Below are positions 50,628 to 59,560 of a stretch of 64,000 nucleotides of DNA, piece after piece; the stretch's first letter is position 1; every line of letters begins with the position of its first letter. The stretch lies in contig JBBQKI010000007.1 in the NCBI GenBank assembly GCA_038326725.1, positions 1 to 64,000 on the forward strand. The letters run 5' to 3'. Below the pieces are notes generated by a model. That model searched no databases. It saw nothing but the letters and a program-made list of their open reading frames with translations, and was not told where the DNA came from. The translations under genes and the position numbers were made by a program. The DNA comes from JBBQKI01 sp038326725. GTDB taxonomy: Bacteria > Bacteroidota > Bacteroidia > Flavobacteriales > Flavobacteriaceae.

Positions 50628-51998
50628 TTATTCACATACTGTTGTTAAAGAGTTTATCCATTCCTCCACAAAGCTGATTGCTTCTTCATGTATCAATGTC
50701 CGGCCCAACAAGGGCATTCTGTATTCTTCCAAAGTGGTGTTCATCCTGAAATGCAGCGATGAAAGGCCAACATCGTTAGGTACAACTATTTTGGTATATC
50801 CCGGTACCGCAGTGTCGGGCGTTACGCATACGCCCATATTCGTTTCCTCACCGCTGTCCTTGAATTCCAAGCGCAGGGGCCTGTAATCACAATGTCTATC
50901 ATCCGAATGGCAATGGGCACAATTAGTATCCACATAAGCCCGCATCCGCATGTTCAAATCTTGTGAAGGATCGTCCCAATTCACCACTGTATTAATTGAT
51001 GAAGGTAATGAATTTTCCAAATATCCCATCTCTATTAACTTCTGAAGTTGGTTTTTATCCCCGTCTTCATAAATATAATTTGAATTCAAATTCTGAGGCT
51101 TTGGCCCGATGGGGATTGAATTTACTGCAGATTTATGGCATGTGAAGCATTCGCTCTCTGGGGGTATTCGATAATTCACAAATTTTGTTTCCCCGTTTTG
51201 GATCCATTCCACTTCCGTAAAACTGCCCAAAAGATCGAAATTAGCTTCGGTCTGCGCATTGTTCCATACATAATTGGCAAACACCCACCCACTTTCTTTT
51301 TTAATCATTAACCGAGTTTCGATGATACGCCGATTGTTTTCAGGCTGTACATTATCATAATAAAAATTCTTTATAAGCACAGTGCCTTTAGGGAAATTCA
51401 ATGTTTCGTGATCACTTACATAATTCGCTTTTACCCCGCTGGGCATCCAAACAAAACGTTTTTTCAAGGAATAATCCGAAAAAAGGGAATTGATGGGTTC
51501 ATAGGGGAGTACACCGTTTACTGGATTTAGGCCGGCCAGCGCGCCTTCAAAAAAATTGTACTCCGAAAGGGTTTGATATGGCACTTCATCTATATCGAAA
51601 ACAACGGGGGAAAATTGCAGTACCGATACCGTAACAACATCCGTAGCACAATTGTTTCCTCCCTCACCACAGATGGTATATTGAAATACATCTTCCCCGG
51701 TAAAACTTCCATTTGGGGTATAAAGGATTCTATCGTCCGCGGGATTTTCCGGGGTATTGTTTGGATCCAAAATTTCAACAGTGCCGTTTTGCGGCGATTG
51801 GGCCGAAAGGCTTCCTTTTGAAGGAAGGTTACTGTCGTTTTCAAGAACATTTATTTCTACAGAAGCATTTTGAAAAACCTGAATTAAATCTGCCTCAGTT
51901 TCTATTTTCAATGCAGTATAGCTGTCATCGTCGGATTTACAGGAAATCGCGATGGCAGCAAAGAATGACAATAAACCAATAGAAATGTAATTTTTCAT
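50628..51998 (-). CDS. SO2930-type diheme c-type cytochrome lipoprotein with Ig-like domain
   Basis: This 456-residue protein has a lipobox (IAISC). A tandem Ig/cadherin-like domain follows (about 35-130, with NGTVEILDPNN and GEDVFQYTICG). The cytochrome-type part starts at YQTLSEYNFFEG and VNGVLPYEPINSLFSDY, which match the SO_2930 family. Two haem sites are visible, CFTCHK (about 290) and CAHCHS (about 370). It is probably a surface or periplasmic electron carrier. The fused Ig domain is unusual for the family. Confidence 0.85.
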   Translation of the reverse strand: MKNYISIGLLSFFAAIAISCKSDDDSYTALKIETEADLIQVFQNASVEINVLENDSNLPSKGSLSAQSPQNGTVEILDPNNTPENPADDRILYTPNGSFTGEDVFQYTICGEGGNNCATDVVTVSVLQFSPVVFDIDEVPYQTLSEYNFFEGALAGLNPVNGVLPYEPINSLFSDYSLKKRFVWMPSGVKANYVSDHETLNFPKGTVLIKNFYYDNVQPENNRRIIETRLMIKKESGWVFANYVWNNAQTEANFDLLGSFTEVEWIQNGETKFVNYRIPPESECFTCHKSAVNSIPIGPKPQNLNSNYIYEDGDKNQLQKLIEMGYLENSLPSSINTVVNWDDPSQDLNMRMRAYVDTNCAHCHSDDRHCDYRPLRLEFKDSGEETNMGVCVTPDTAVPGYTKIVVPNDVGLSSLHFRMNTTLEEYRMPLLGRTLIHEEAISFVEEWINSLTTVCE

Positions 51999-52193
51999 TT
52001 CAAAAGCAAATACTTTTTTAAGATAAACGATTTTTATGAGAATTTATTTAATCCCCTAATCAATTTTCAAAAAGTCGATAAATATAAAGAATTATCCAGT
52101 TGCTTCTTCATTTTCAAAAGGTTATTCGCAAGTAGTTGTATTTCTGAAAGGGGAAAAAAGAAAAAGTCCCTCTCAAAAAAAATCAATAAAAAT

Positions 52194-53183
52194 TTAGACA
52201 AACCCTTTCTCGACAAGATATTCTGCAATTTGAACGGCATTGGTTGCAGCTCCCTTTCGAAGATTATCGCTCACAATCCACATATTCAGTGTGTTGGGCT
52301 GGCTTTCGTCCCGGCGTATGCGGCCCACAAAAACCTCATCCTTGCCGTGGGCATACATGGGTGTGGGATAGCTGTTGGTAGCCGGATCGTCCTGCACCAT
52401 AATCCCATGGGTTTCCCGAAGCAATTCCCGCACCTCTGAAATTTGAAAATCGTTTAAAAATTCTACATTCACCGCTTCGCTATGTCCCCCCGCAGTGGGG
52501 ATGCGGACAGCGGTGGCGGAGACCGAAAAAGAAGTGTCGTTCAATATCTTTTGTGGCTCACGGTTGAGTTTCATTTCTTCTTTCGTATACCCGTTTTCCT
52601 CAAAAACATCGCAATGTGGGAGCGCGTTTTTGTGGATCGGGTGCGGATAGGCCATCTCTCCCTTTATTCCCAAAATCTCGTTTTCGAGTTGGTTTACGGC
52701 TTTTACGCCCGTCCCAGAAACAGATTGATAAGTGGAAACCACCACTCGTTTCATTTTATATTTTTTGTGAAGAGGTGCCAAGGCCATAACCATTTGAATG
52801 GTGGAGCAGTTTGGGTTGGCAATGATTTTATCGTCTTTGGTCAAAATGTGGGCGTTTATTTCCGGGACAATAAGTTTTTTTCCCGCATCCATGCGCCAAG
52901 TCGAGGAATTATCGATAACTGTAGTGCCAACTTCTGCAAATTTGGGGGCCCATTCCAACGAAATGCTTCCGCCCGCCGAAAAAATAGCGATATCAGGTTT
53001 TGCATTTACGGCCTCTTCCAAGCTTATGATTTTATGAGATTTCCCTTTAAAAATAATTTCTTTTCCCACGGAAGTTTCCGAAGCAACCGGTAGAAATTGA
53101 GAGACAGGGAAATTACGCTCTTCCAACACTTTCAACATTACGGAACCAACCATTCCGGTGGCACCAACTATTGCAATTTTCAT
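52194..53183 (-). CDS. asd: Aspartate-semialdehyde dehydrogenase
   Basis: This 329-residue enzyme makes aspartate semialdehyde for lysine, diaminopimelate, threonine and methionine. The NADP loop is GATGMVGSVML (about 7-17), the catalytic Cys is in NPNCSTIQ (about 124-131), and the His is in GHSEAVNVEF. Length is normal. It lies downstream of mscL, separated by a terminator. Confidence 0.97.
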   Translation of the reverse strand: MKIAIVGATGMVGSVMLKVLEERNFPVSQFLPVASETSVGKEIIFKGKSHKIISLEEAVNAKPDIAIFSAGGSISLEWAPKFAEVGTTVIDNSSTWRMDAGKKLIVPEINAHILTKDDKIIANPNCSTIQMVMALAPLHKKYKMKRVVVSTYQSVSGTGVKAVNQLENEILGIKGEMAYPHPIHKNALPHCDVFEENGYTKEEMKLNREPQKILNDTSFSVSATAVRIPTAGGHSEAVNVEFLNDFQISEVRELLRETHGIMVQDDPATNSYPTPMYAHGKDEVFVGRIRRDESQPNTLNMWIVSDNLRKGAATNAVQIAEYLVEKGFV

Positions 53184-53249
53184 TTTAAATATATTTTGTT
53201 CAAAATTAATGGATACTGGGTTGATTTTTCAACATAAACTTAAAAAAAG

Positions 53250-53275
53250 AACCACCCGCTTTTCAACGGATGGTT
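53250..53275 (-). terminator. Intrinsic terminator after mscL
   Basis: AACCACCCG and CGGATGGTT pair on the minus strand with one U-G wobble, followed by CTTTTTTTA. Confidence 0.7.
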
Positions 53276-53301
53276 TAAATTAAACATACAGTGTAGCGGT
53301 A

Positions 53302-53718
53302 CTACAAATTCTTTTTCCGCAACTCGTCGCGGATCTCTATGAGCAATTGTTCTTGGGTTGGTCCTGCGGTAGCGGGAGCGGCTTCTTCTGTTTTCTTTCG
53401 AACCTTGGCGTAGGCTTTTACGATCATAAAAAGTACAAATCCAACAATAACAAGGTTTATTAACGTATTGATCCATTTTCCGTACATAATGGCGTTTTCG
53501 GGTTTTTCGATGGTGCCATCAGCAGCTATCACAGCTTCGGAAAGCAATACTTTCATATCGGCAAAATCCAAACCGCCTGCAAATTGCCCCACTATGGGCA
53601 TCATTACATCGGTTACGAAACCGTTGATTACCATACCGACTGCTCCGGCCAATATTACTGCCACCGCTAAATCGATAACGTTGCCCGTCATAATAAAATT
53701 CTTGACCTCTTTAAACAT
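53302..53718 (-). CDS. mscL: Large-conductance mechanosensitive channel
   Basis: This 138-residue inner-membrane protein opens under membrane tension. TM1 has the family pattern GNVIDLAVAVILAGAVG (about 12-28), TM2 is at about 85-107, and the C-terminal amphipathic helix ends ELRKKNL. Length is normal. It lies downstream of alr and tdk on the same strand. Confidence 0.95.
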   Translation of the reverse strand: MFKEVKNFIMTGNVIDLAVAVILAGAVGMVINGFVTDVMMPIVGQFAGGLDFADMKVLLSEAVIAADGTIEKPENAIMYGKWINTLINLVIVGFVLFMIVKAYAKVRKKTEEAAPATAGPTQEQLLIEIRDELRKKNL

Positions 53719-53808
53719 AGTGAATGGGTTTGGGTTAGTAAATTGTTTGGTTCCTAAGTTATTAAAAAATAAACTTTCATTTTAAAGCTTCAAATCCTAA
53801 TTATCGTT

Positions 53809-54918
53809 TCATTTTTTAACAATTATTCTTTTAATCCTCTGTGAAATTGCGGTTATTAGTTCATAAGGAATGGAATTTATGGCGGCCGATAATTGCTCAG
53901 CAGTGGAATTTTCGCCAAAAACGATGACTTCGTCCCCTTCTTCGCATTCAATATTCGTGACATCCACCATGATCATGTCCATGCAAACGTTCCCCACAAT
54001 GGGTGCTTTTTGGTTCTTTATGGTTACCCATCCTTTCCCATTGCCGTAAGCGCGGCTTATTCCGTCCGCGTGGCCAATGGGCAGTGTTGCGGTTTTGAAT
54101 TGCGAAACAGCTTTGAACGCCCGGTTATACCCTACGCTTTCCCCGGCTTCCACAGTATGAATTTGAGAAATTACTGTTTTAAGCGTGGCTATTGGCTTCA
54201 GGTTTTTATTTTCCTCAACATCGTTACCGTAACCGTAAAGGCCTATGCCCGTGCGGACCATGTCCAATTGTGCTTCCGGGTAATTCAAAATCCCTGAAGT
54301 ATTAACTGTATGCAGCAAGGGCTTGTATTTTAATAGAGCGATAAGGGCTTCTGATATATTCCTAAAACTTTTGATTTGCTTTTTTGTAAACTCTATTTCA
54401 TTTTTATCTTCACTCGCCGCTAGATGAGAAAAGGCCGATTTTACTTTTACACTTTGGGTTTTTGAAAGGATTTCCACAATTTTTAAAACATCATTTTCTG
54501 AAAATCCCAATCGGTTCAGCCCTGTATTGAATTTTAAATGAATGGGATAATCTTTTTGTCCAAGTTTTTCTGAAAGTAAAATAAATTCTTCCAAAACCCG
54601 GAACGAATAAATAGCGGGTTCCAAACAACGATCGATGATAAGGTTGAAATTTCCCGGCATTGGGTGAAGCACCAAAATGGGCGTACCTATTCCCGCATCA
54701 CGCAACCTCTCGCCTTCGGCAGAATAGGCAACGGCGAAATAATCAACCCCCAAATGCACAAGTTCTTTAGCCACCGCAACAGATTCGCTGCCATAACCGA
54801 AGGCTTTCACCACGGCCAAAACTTTGGTTTCTTTGTGGAGTTTTGATGTTAAATAGCAGTAGTTATGGCCCAACGCATCAAGGTCGATTTCCAAAACAGT
54901 TTGGGTGGCTTTCGGCAT
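53809..54918 (-). CDS. alr: Alanine racemase
   Basis: This 369-residue PLP enzyme makes D-alanine for peptidoglycan. The PLP Lys is in VVKAFGYGS (about 36-44) and the catalytic Tyr in SVGYNRAF (about 260). VCMDMIMVDVT is the typical end block. It is the free-standing form, not the MurF fusion seen in many Bacteroidota. Its start lies 1 nt downstream of the tdk stop. Confidence 0.96.
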   Translation of the reverse strand: MPKATQTVLEIDLDALGHNYCYLTSKLHKETKVLAVVKAFGYGSESVAVAKELVHLGVDYFAVAYSAEGERLRDAGIGTPILVLHPMPGNFNLIIDRCLEPAIYSFRVLEEFILLSEKLGQKDYPIHLKFNTGLNRLGFSENDVLKIVEILSKTQSVKVKSAFSHLAASEDKNEIEFTKKQIKSFRNISEALIALLKYKPLLHTVNTSGILNYPEAQLDMVRTGIGLYGYGNDVEENKNLKPIATLKTVISQIHTVEAGESVGYNRAFKAVSQFKTATLPIGHADGISRAYGNGKGWVTIKNQKAPIVGNVCMDMIMVDVTNIECEEGDEVIVFGENSTAEQLSAAINSIPYELITAISQRIKRIIVKK

Positions 54919-54919
54919 T

Positions 54920-55561
54920 TTAGGATTGCTTTTTTGATGAGGAAACCGCCACGGGATCTTTGACCTCCATTTTATTCACCTTTTCCCGGAGCATCGCTTT
55001 TTGAAAAGCCGCGCGGCTCAGTGGTTCGTATTCCTCGGTTTCGCCCAAAAGCACCAAGGCATCGCTTTTGGACTTGCGGTAACTATAATGCGCCAAATTG
55101 CCCGTTCGGGGGCAAACGGCGTGTACTTTGGTTACATATTCTGCCGTGGCCATCAGTGCCGGCATAGGACCAAAGGGGTTGCCCTTATAATCCATGTCCA
55201 GTCCGGCCACAATCACCCGAACACCACGATTTGCAAGGTCGTTGCACACTTTTACGATTTCATCATCAAAAAACTGCGCCTCGTCTATGCCCACCACATC
55301 GCAGTTATCTGCCAAAAGGGGAATATTTGCCGCTGCCGGAACGGGCGTAGAGCGTATTTCGTTACTATCGTGGGAAATCACCCGATCTTCATGATAGCGG
55401 ATATCAAGGGCAGGCTTAAAAATTTCCACTTTTTGGCGGGCGAACTTTGCGCGCTTCAACCTTCGGATCAATTCCTCGGTTTTCCCAGAAAACATGGAAC
55501 CACAGATCACTTCGATCCACCCGAACTGCTCTTTTTGATTTACCGTATTTTCGAGAAACAT
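54920..55561 (-). CDS. tdk: Thymidine kinase (type II)
   Basis: This 213-residue enzyme phosphorylates thymidine. The P-loop is CGSMFSGKTEELIRRL (about 21-36), and VGIDEAQFFDD holds the Walker B/DEAQFF motif. The lasso region reads AVCPRTGNLAHYSYRK and EPLSRAAF, where zinc-binding members have two CxxC-type pairs, so the zinc site is lost, as is usual in Flavobacteriia. It is followed 1 nt later by alr. Confidence 0.95.
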   Translation of the reverse strand: MFLENTVNQKEQFGWIEVICGSMFSGKTEELIRRLKRAKFARQKVEIFKPALDIRYHEDRVISHDSNEIRSTPVPAAANIPLLADNCDVVGIDEAQFFDDEIVKVCNDLANRGVRVIVAGLDMDYKGNPFGPMPALMATAEYVTKVHAVCPRTGNLAHYSYRKSKSDALVLLGETEEYEPLSRAAFQKAMLREKVNKMEVKDPVAVSSSKKQS

Positions 55562-55593
55562 AAATTTTTGGGGTTACACGAAAACATTAATAG

Positions 55594-55623
55594 TTGACGT
55601 TTAATAAAGGTTGCGTAAATTTA
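55594..55623 (+). promoter_or_regulatory. Possible promoter of the hypothetical gene at 55663
   Basis: TTG (55594-55596), 19 nt, and TAAATTTA (55616-55623), one base off the TAnnTTTG consensus, lie 40 nt before the start. Confidence 0.4.
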
Positions 55624-55662
55624 TAAAAACAAAAACAGTTTAAGAGCGTAATATAAAAAGTT

Positions 55663-56400
55663 ATGAAGAAGAAGTTGCAAGCCGAAATAAAGGAAATTGC
55701 CAACCAATTGATCAATGAAGGAACGGCCAATAAAACCGCTACTTTAAAGAAAACAGTTGCTAGTCTTTATGAAAAGTTATCGATTTTGGAATATTTGGAA
55801 AACCAATTAAGTTCAGAAGAAGAACCCCATAAAAACGAGGCTTTGGATTCCAAAAGTTTTAGGGAAGAAAACTGGTTCACCGAACCGGAACCCTTGCCGC
55901 AGCCGGAAAACAAAGAAGATATGGTTGAGCCTGTAATGGAAAAAATAAAAGACATCGTGGCCCAAATGCCCGAAGAAGCGCAACATGTTGATGAAATGTT
56001 GGAAAAAGTTATCCCACATAAAAAATATGTAAAGAACGATTTGGAGGAATTTGCTTCCCGATACCAGCAAACCCCGGTCTTTGAACGAAAGGAAACCGGC
56101 AATTTCCCAAAATCCGAAATCAAATTTCCCATTTCCGAAAGCCAGCCGAAATCATTAAACGACAAATTGAACCAAGGGCTGAACATTGGCCTAAACGACA
56201 GGTTGGCGTTCATAAAACATTTGTTCGATGGTAATTCCGAGGATTATTCCAGGGTTTTATCGCAAATAAATTCCATGGATAGTTTTGATGAAGCGGATGT
56301 TTTTATAAAGGAAAAAATAAAGCCCGATTATAATTATTGGCTCAAAAAAGAGGAATATTCGGACCGATTTATGCACTTGATTGAGAAAAAATTTCAGTAA
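55663..56400 (+). CDS. Conserved hypothetical cytosolic protein of flavobacteria
   Basis: I do not recognise a named domain in this 245-residue protein. The N-terminal third is helical and charged (coiled coil likely at about 1-50). The middle is Pro/Glu-rich and low in complexity. The C-terminal 85 residues look globular (LNQGLNIGLNDRLAFIKHLF, DSFDEADVFIKEKIKPDYNYW quoted in part). It has no signal peptide. It is divergent from tdk and lies 37 nt before rsmI, so it may be cotranscribed with it. Confidence 0.8.
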   Translation: MKKKLQAEIKEIANQLINEGTANKTATLKKTVASLYEKLSILEYLENQLSSEEEPHKNEALDSKSFREENWFTEPEPLPQPENKEDMVEPVMEKIKDIVAQMPEEAQHVDEMLEKVIPHKKYVKNDLEEFASRYQQTPVFERKETGNFPKSEIKFPISESQPKSLNDKLNQGLNIGLNDRLAFIKHLFDGNSEDYSRVLSQINSMDSFDEADVFIKEKIKPDYNYWLKKEEYSDRFMHLIEKKFQ

Positions 56401-56437
56401 TTTTTAAAGAATAATTAATAAAATCCCAACGCATTTC

Positions 56438-57109
56438 ATGGGAAAACTATACTTGGTTCCCACTCCAATCGGCAATTTAAAGGACATGACCTTTCGGGCC
56501 GTTGAAACCTTGCAAGCCGTAAATCTTATCCTCGCTGAAGACACGCGCGACAGTGGGAAGCTTTTGAAACATTTTGAGATTACCACCCCCATGCATTCGC
56601 ACCATATGCACAACGAGCATAAAACCGTGGAAAATATCGTAAAACGTATTTCAAATGGCGAAAACATAGCTTTGATCAGCGATGCGGGAACGCCCGGAAT
56701 AAGCGATCCCGGGTTTTTGCTGGCACGGGCTTGCATCGAAGCAGGGCTGGAAGTGGATTGCCTTCCGGGGGCCACGGCCTTTGTCCCGGCTTTGGTAAAC
56801 AGCGGTTTTCCTAATGATAGGTTTGTTTTCGAAGGATTTCTTCCGGTAAAAAAAGGGAGACAAACCCGTTTGGAACTTTTAGCCGAAGAATCCCGAACCG
56901 TCATTTTTTATGAATCGCCGCATAAATTGCTGAAAACCCTCGCCCATCTTTCGGAATTTTTTGGGCCGGAAAGACCCGTTTCCGTTTCCCGCGAAATAAG
57001 CAAATTACACGAAGAAACCATCCGGGGCACGGTAGCGGAAGTTTTAAAACATTTTGAAAACAAACCTCCGAAGGGGGAAATCGTAATTGTGGTTTCAGGG
57101 AAAAAATAA
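56438..57109 (+). CDS. rsmI: 16S rRNA (cytidine-1402-2'-O)-methyltransferase
   Basis: This 223-residue enzyme methylates C1402 of 16S rRNA near the decoding site. The SAM-binding and family motifs are visible: VPTPIGNLKDMTFRAVE, EDTRDSGKLLKHF, ISDAGTPGISDPGF and FEGFLP (about 5-135). The C-terminal end has KPPKGEIVIVVSG. Length is a little short at the C-terminus, as in most Bacteroidota. Confidence 0.96.
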   Translation: MGKLYLVPTPIGNLKDMTFRAVETLQAVNLILAEDTRDSGKLLKHFEITTPMHSHHMHNEHKTVENIVKRISNGENIALISDAGTPGISDPGFLLARACIEAGLEVDCLPGATAFVPALVNSGFPNDRFVFEGFLPVKKGRQTRLELLAEESRTVIFYESPHKLLKTLAHLSEFFGPERPVSVSREISKLHEETIRGTVAEVLKHFENKPPKGEIVIVVSGKK

Positions 57110-57163
57110 AGGTGCTTTTTAAAGCAGTTCAGCAATAAAAAATCTGCAATCGTTAATCTAAAA

Positions 57164-57754
57164 TCACAGGTGTTTCCCTTTATTCCACCCATTCTTCCCA
57201 AGATATTGCTCCCCACTTTCCACAGCACCTTCTTCAATAGAAGTTCCCATAGAATCATTCCAACGATTTAGATATCCAAAAAGTGAAATAACGCCTAGCA
57301 TTTCCACAATTTCGCCCTCGTTCCAATATTTGTAAAGTCTTTGTTTTATTTCGTCATCCACCGCATTTGGCACTTGAGATGCGGCAAGTGAAAAGTCTAA
57401 AGCTGCTCGCTCGGCTTCCGAAAAAGCGGAATGTGTTCTGTACTCCCAAATATTATCCAACTGTTCCTGCTCAGCGCCGTAGCGTTCCGCAGCACGTATG
57501 GCGTGTGCCTGACAGTAGCGACAACCTGTGGTATTGCTACTTACCCAAGCAATCATTCTTTTTAAAGCAGATGTAACCCGGCCATCATTTGCCATTACGG
57601 CTTTGTTGAGATTGATAAATGCTTTGCTAATTGCTGGGCGGTGCTGCATAGTGAGCACACTGTTTGGGCAAAAGCCCAAAGTTTCGTTGAAAAATTCTGC
57701 GAGCTTTTTAGTTTCGGTATCGTGGTTTGGGGAAAGAGGAGTTACTAAGGGCAT
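57164..57754 (-). CDS. Carboxymuconolactone decarboxylase / AhpD-like protein
   Basis: This 196-residue protein has the CMD-type helical fold. The redox or catalytic motif is GCRYCQAHAIRAAERYGA (about 88-105) with the CxxC and following His, as in AhpD-type peroxidase partners. I chose ATG 57754; TTG 57775 is the longer alternative. The enzyme activity is not proven: decarboxylase, peroxidase partner or oxidoreductase are all possible. Confidence 0.85.
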   Translation of the reverse strand: MPLVTPLSPNHDTETKKLAEFFNETLGFCPNSVLTMQHRPAISKAFINLNKAVMANDGRVTSALKRMIAWVSSNTTGCRYCQAHAIRAAERYGAEQEQLDNIWEYRTHSAFSEAERAALDFSLAASQVPNAVDDEIKQRLYKYWNEGEIVEMLGVISLFGYLNRWNDSMGTSIEEGAVESGEQYLGKNGWNKGKHL

Positions 57755-57868
57755 AATTAAATTTTCAGATTCCAAAATACAAAATAGAATTTGTAATTTT
57801 ACAACTCTCCCCTTTATAATTAATAATCACGCTCAACCAATTTTTAAAACTGGAAATTTTTATAGTTT

Positions 57869-59560
57869 ATGCGCTGGACCTTAAAACCAAAACATTCGCC
57901 CGAAAAAATCGAAGAACTTACCAATGCTTTGGGAGTGGACAGCGTTATTGCCACGCTTTTACTGCAAAGGGGTATCGAAAATTTTGAGGCCGCAAAAAAA
58001 TTTTTCCGCCCCTCGTTGGAAGACCTCCACGATCCTTTTTTAATGAAAGACATGGACAAGGCCGTTGCGCGCGTGGAAAAAGCAATTGCAAATAATGAAA
58101 ATATTCTCGTATTCGGCGATTATGATGTTGACGGCACCACCAGTGTTGCCCTGCTTTCTTCCTATTTAAAAACTTACTATCCCAATGTTGCCACGTATAT
58201 CCCCGATCGTTATGACGAGGGCTATGGCGTTTCATACAAAGGGATTGATTTTGCCGAGGACAATAATTTTTCGCTCATCATCGCTTTGGACTGTGGGATT
58301 AAAGCCGTTGAAAAAGTTGCTTACGCCAATGAAAAAGGAATCGATTTCATTATTTGCGATCACCATCGGCCCGGGCCTGAAATCCCAAAGGCTGTTGCAG
58401 TTTTAGATCCAAAACAGGATGATTGCGAATATCCGTATAAAGAGCTGTGCGGTTGCGGAGTTGGGTTTAAATTGGTACAAGCCCTTTCTGAAAAGAGGGG
58501 TCTGAAAATCGAGGATTTATTGCTTTACCTCGATTTGGTGGCAACTGCCATTGGCGCGGACATCGTACCTATTACGGGAGAAAACAGGATCCTCGCCCAT
58601 TTTGGGCTAAAGGTGATAAACACAAATCCACGACCGGGGTTTGAGGCAATCTTGAAACAAGTAAAAAAAGAAACTCTCACAATAACAGATGTTGTCTTTA
58701 TAATCGCGCCCCGCATCAACGCCGCCGGAAGGATGAAGCATGGCAACCAAGCCGTGGCACTGTTGGTGGAAGAAGATATTGAACAAGCAGTAAAATTTGC
58801 AATTGAAATTGAAAAATTCAATTTGGATCGAAAGGAAACCGACAAAAAAATAACCGAAGAGGCATTGTTACAAATCATTGAGTCTGGTGAAGAAAACCGC
58901 AACACCACAGTAGTTTATCAAGAAAATTGGCACAAAGGCGTAATTGGGATTGTTGCTTCGCGGCTTACTGAAACCTATTATCGACCCACTTTGGTTTTTA
59001 CCAAAAGTGGTGAAAAATTGGCGGCTTCCGCACGTTCCGTCCGGGGTTTTGATGTTTACAATGCTTTGGAAAGCTGTTCGGACCATATTGAACAATTTGG
59101 AGGGCACATGTATGCTGCCGGGCTAACCTTGTTTGAAAAGGATTTTCAGAATTTTAAAAATGAATTTGAAAAAATCGTTTCTGAAACAATAGACCCAAAA
59201 TTGCTTACCCCGGAAATTTTGATTGATGCCGAAATAAGTTTGAATGAAATAACCCCTAAATTTTATCGGGTTTTAAAACTGTTCGCGCCTTTCGGGCCGG
59301 AAAACATGACCCCGGTTTTTATGACGCAAAATTTAAAGGAAACCGGTTGGGGAAAATGTGTGGGTGAAGAAAAAGCACATCTTAGGGTGGTGGTTTCGCA
59401 GGGAGATTCTCAAAAATTCACGGGAATCGGTTTCGGGATGGCCGATAAAGAGATAATAGCATGCTCCGGAAAACCTTTTAATGCGACATATTCCATTGAT
59501 GAAAATGTTTGGCAAGATACTGTTAGCCTTCAACTGCGACTACGGGATGTTCGGGAGTGA
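57869..59560 (+). CDS. recJ: Single-stranded-DNA-specific exonuclease RecJ
   Basis: This 563-residue 5'-3' exonuclease works in gap and mismatch repair. The DHH phosphoesterase motifs are GDYDVDGTTSVALL, ALDCGIKAVEK and CDHHRPGPEIP (about 80-185). The DHHA1 domain has the GGH motif (QFGGHMYAAGLTL, about 410), and the OB domain closes the protein. Length is normal. Its last 38 nt overlap lpxH on the other strand. Confidence 0.96.
   Translation: MRWTLKPKHSPEKIEELTNALGVDSVIATLLLQRGIENFEAAKKFFRPSLEDLHDPFLMKDMDKAVARVEKAIANNENILVFGDYDVDGTTSVALLSSYLKTYYPNVATYIPDRYDEGYGVSYKGIDFAEDNNFSLIIALDCGIKAVEKVAYANEKGIDFIICDHHRPGPEIPKAVAVLDPKQDDCEYPYKELCGCGVGFKLVQALSEKRGLKIEDLLLYLDLVATAIGADIVPITGENRILAHFGLKVINTNPRPGFEAILKQVKKETLTITDVVFIIAPRINAAGRMKHGNQAVALLVEEDIEQAVKFAIEIEKFNLDRKETDKKITEEALLQIIESGEENRNTTVVYQENWHKGVIGIVASRLTETYYRPTLVFTKSGEKLAASARSVRGFDVYNALESCSDHIEQFGGHMYAAGLTLFEKDFQNFKNEFEKIVSETIDPKLLTPEILIDAEISLNEITPKFYRVLKLFAPFGPENMTPVFMTQNLKETGWGKCVGEEKAHLRVVVSQGDSQKFTGIGFGMADKEIIACSGKPFNATYSIDENVWQDTVSLQLRLRDVRE

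Noticed and set aside
52482..53093. A 203-codon plus-strand frame antisense to asd
   Set aside because: Shadow of a well-conserved gene, with no recognisable domain.
55001..55597. A 198-codon plus-strand frame antisense to tdk
   Set aside because: Shadow frame; the tdk motifs on the other strand are complete.
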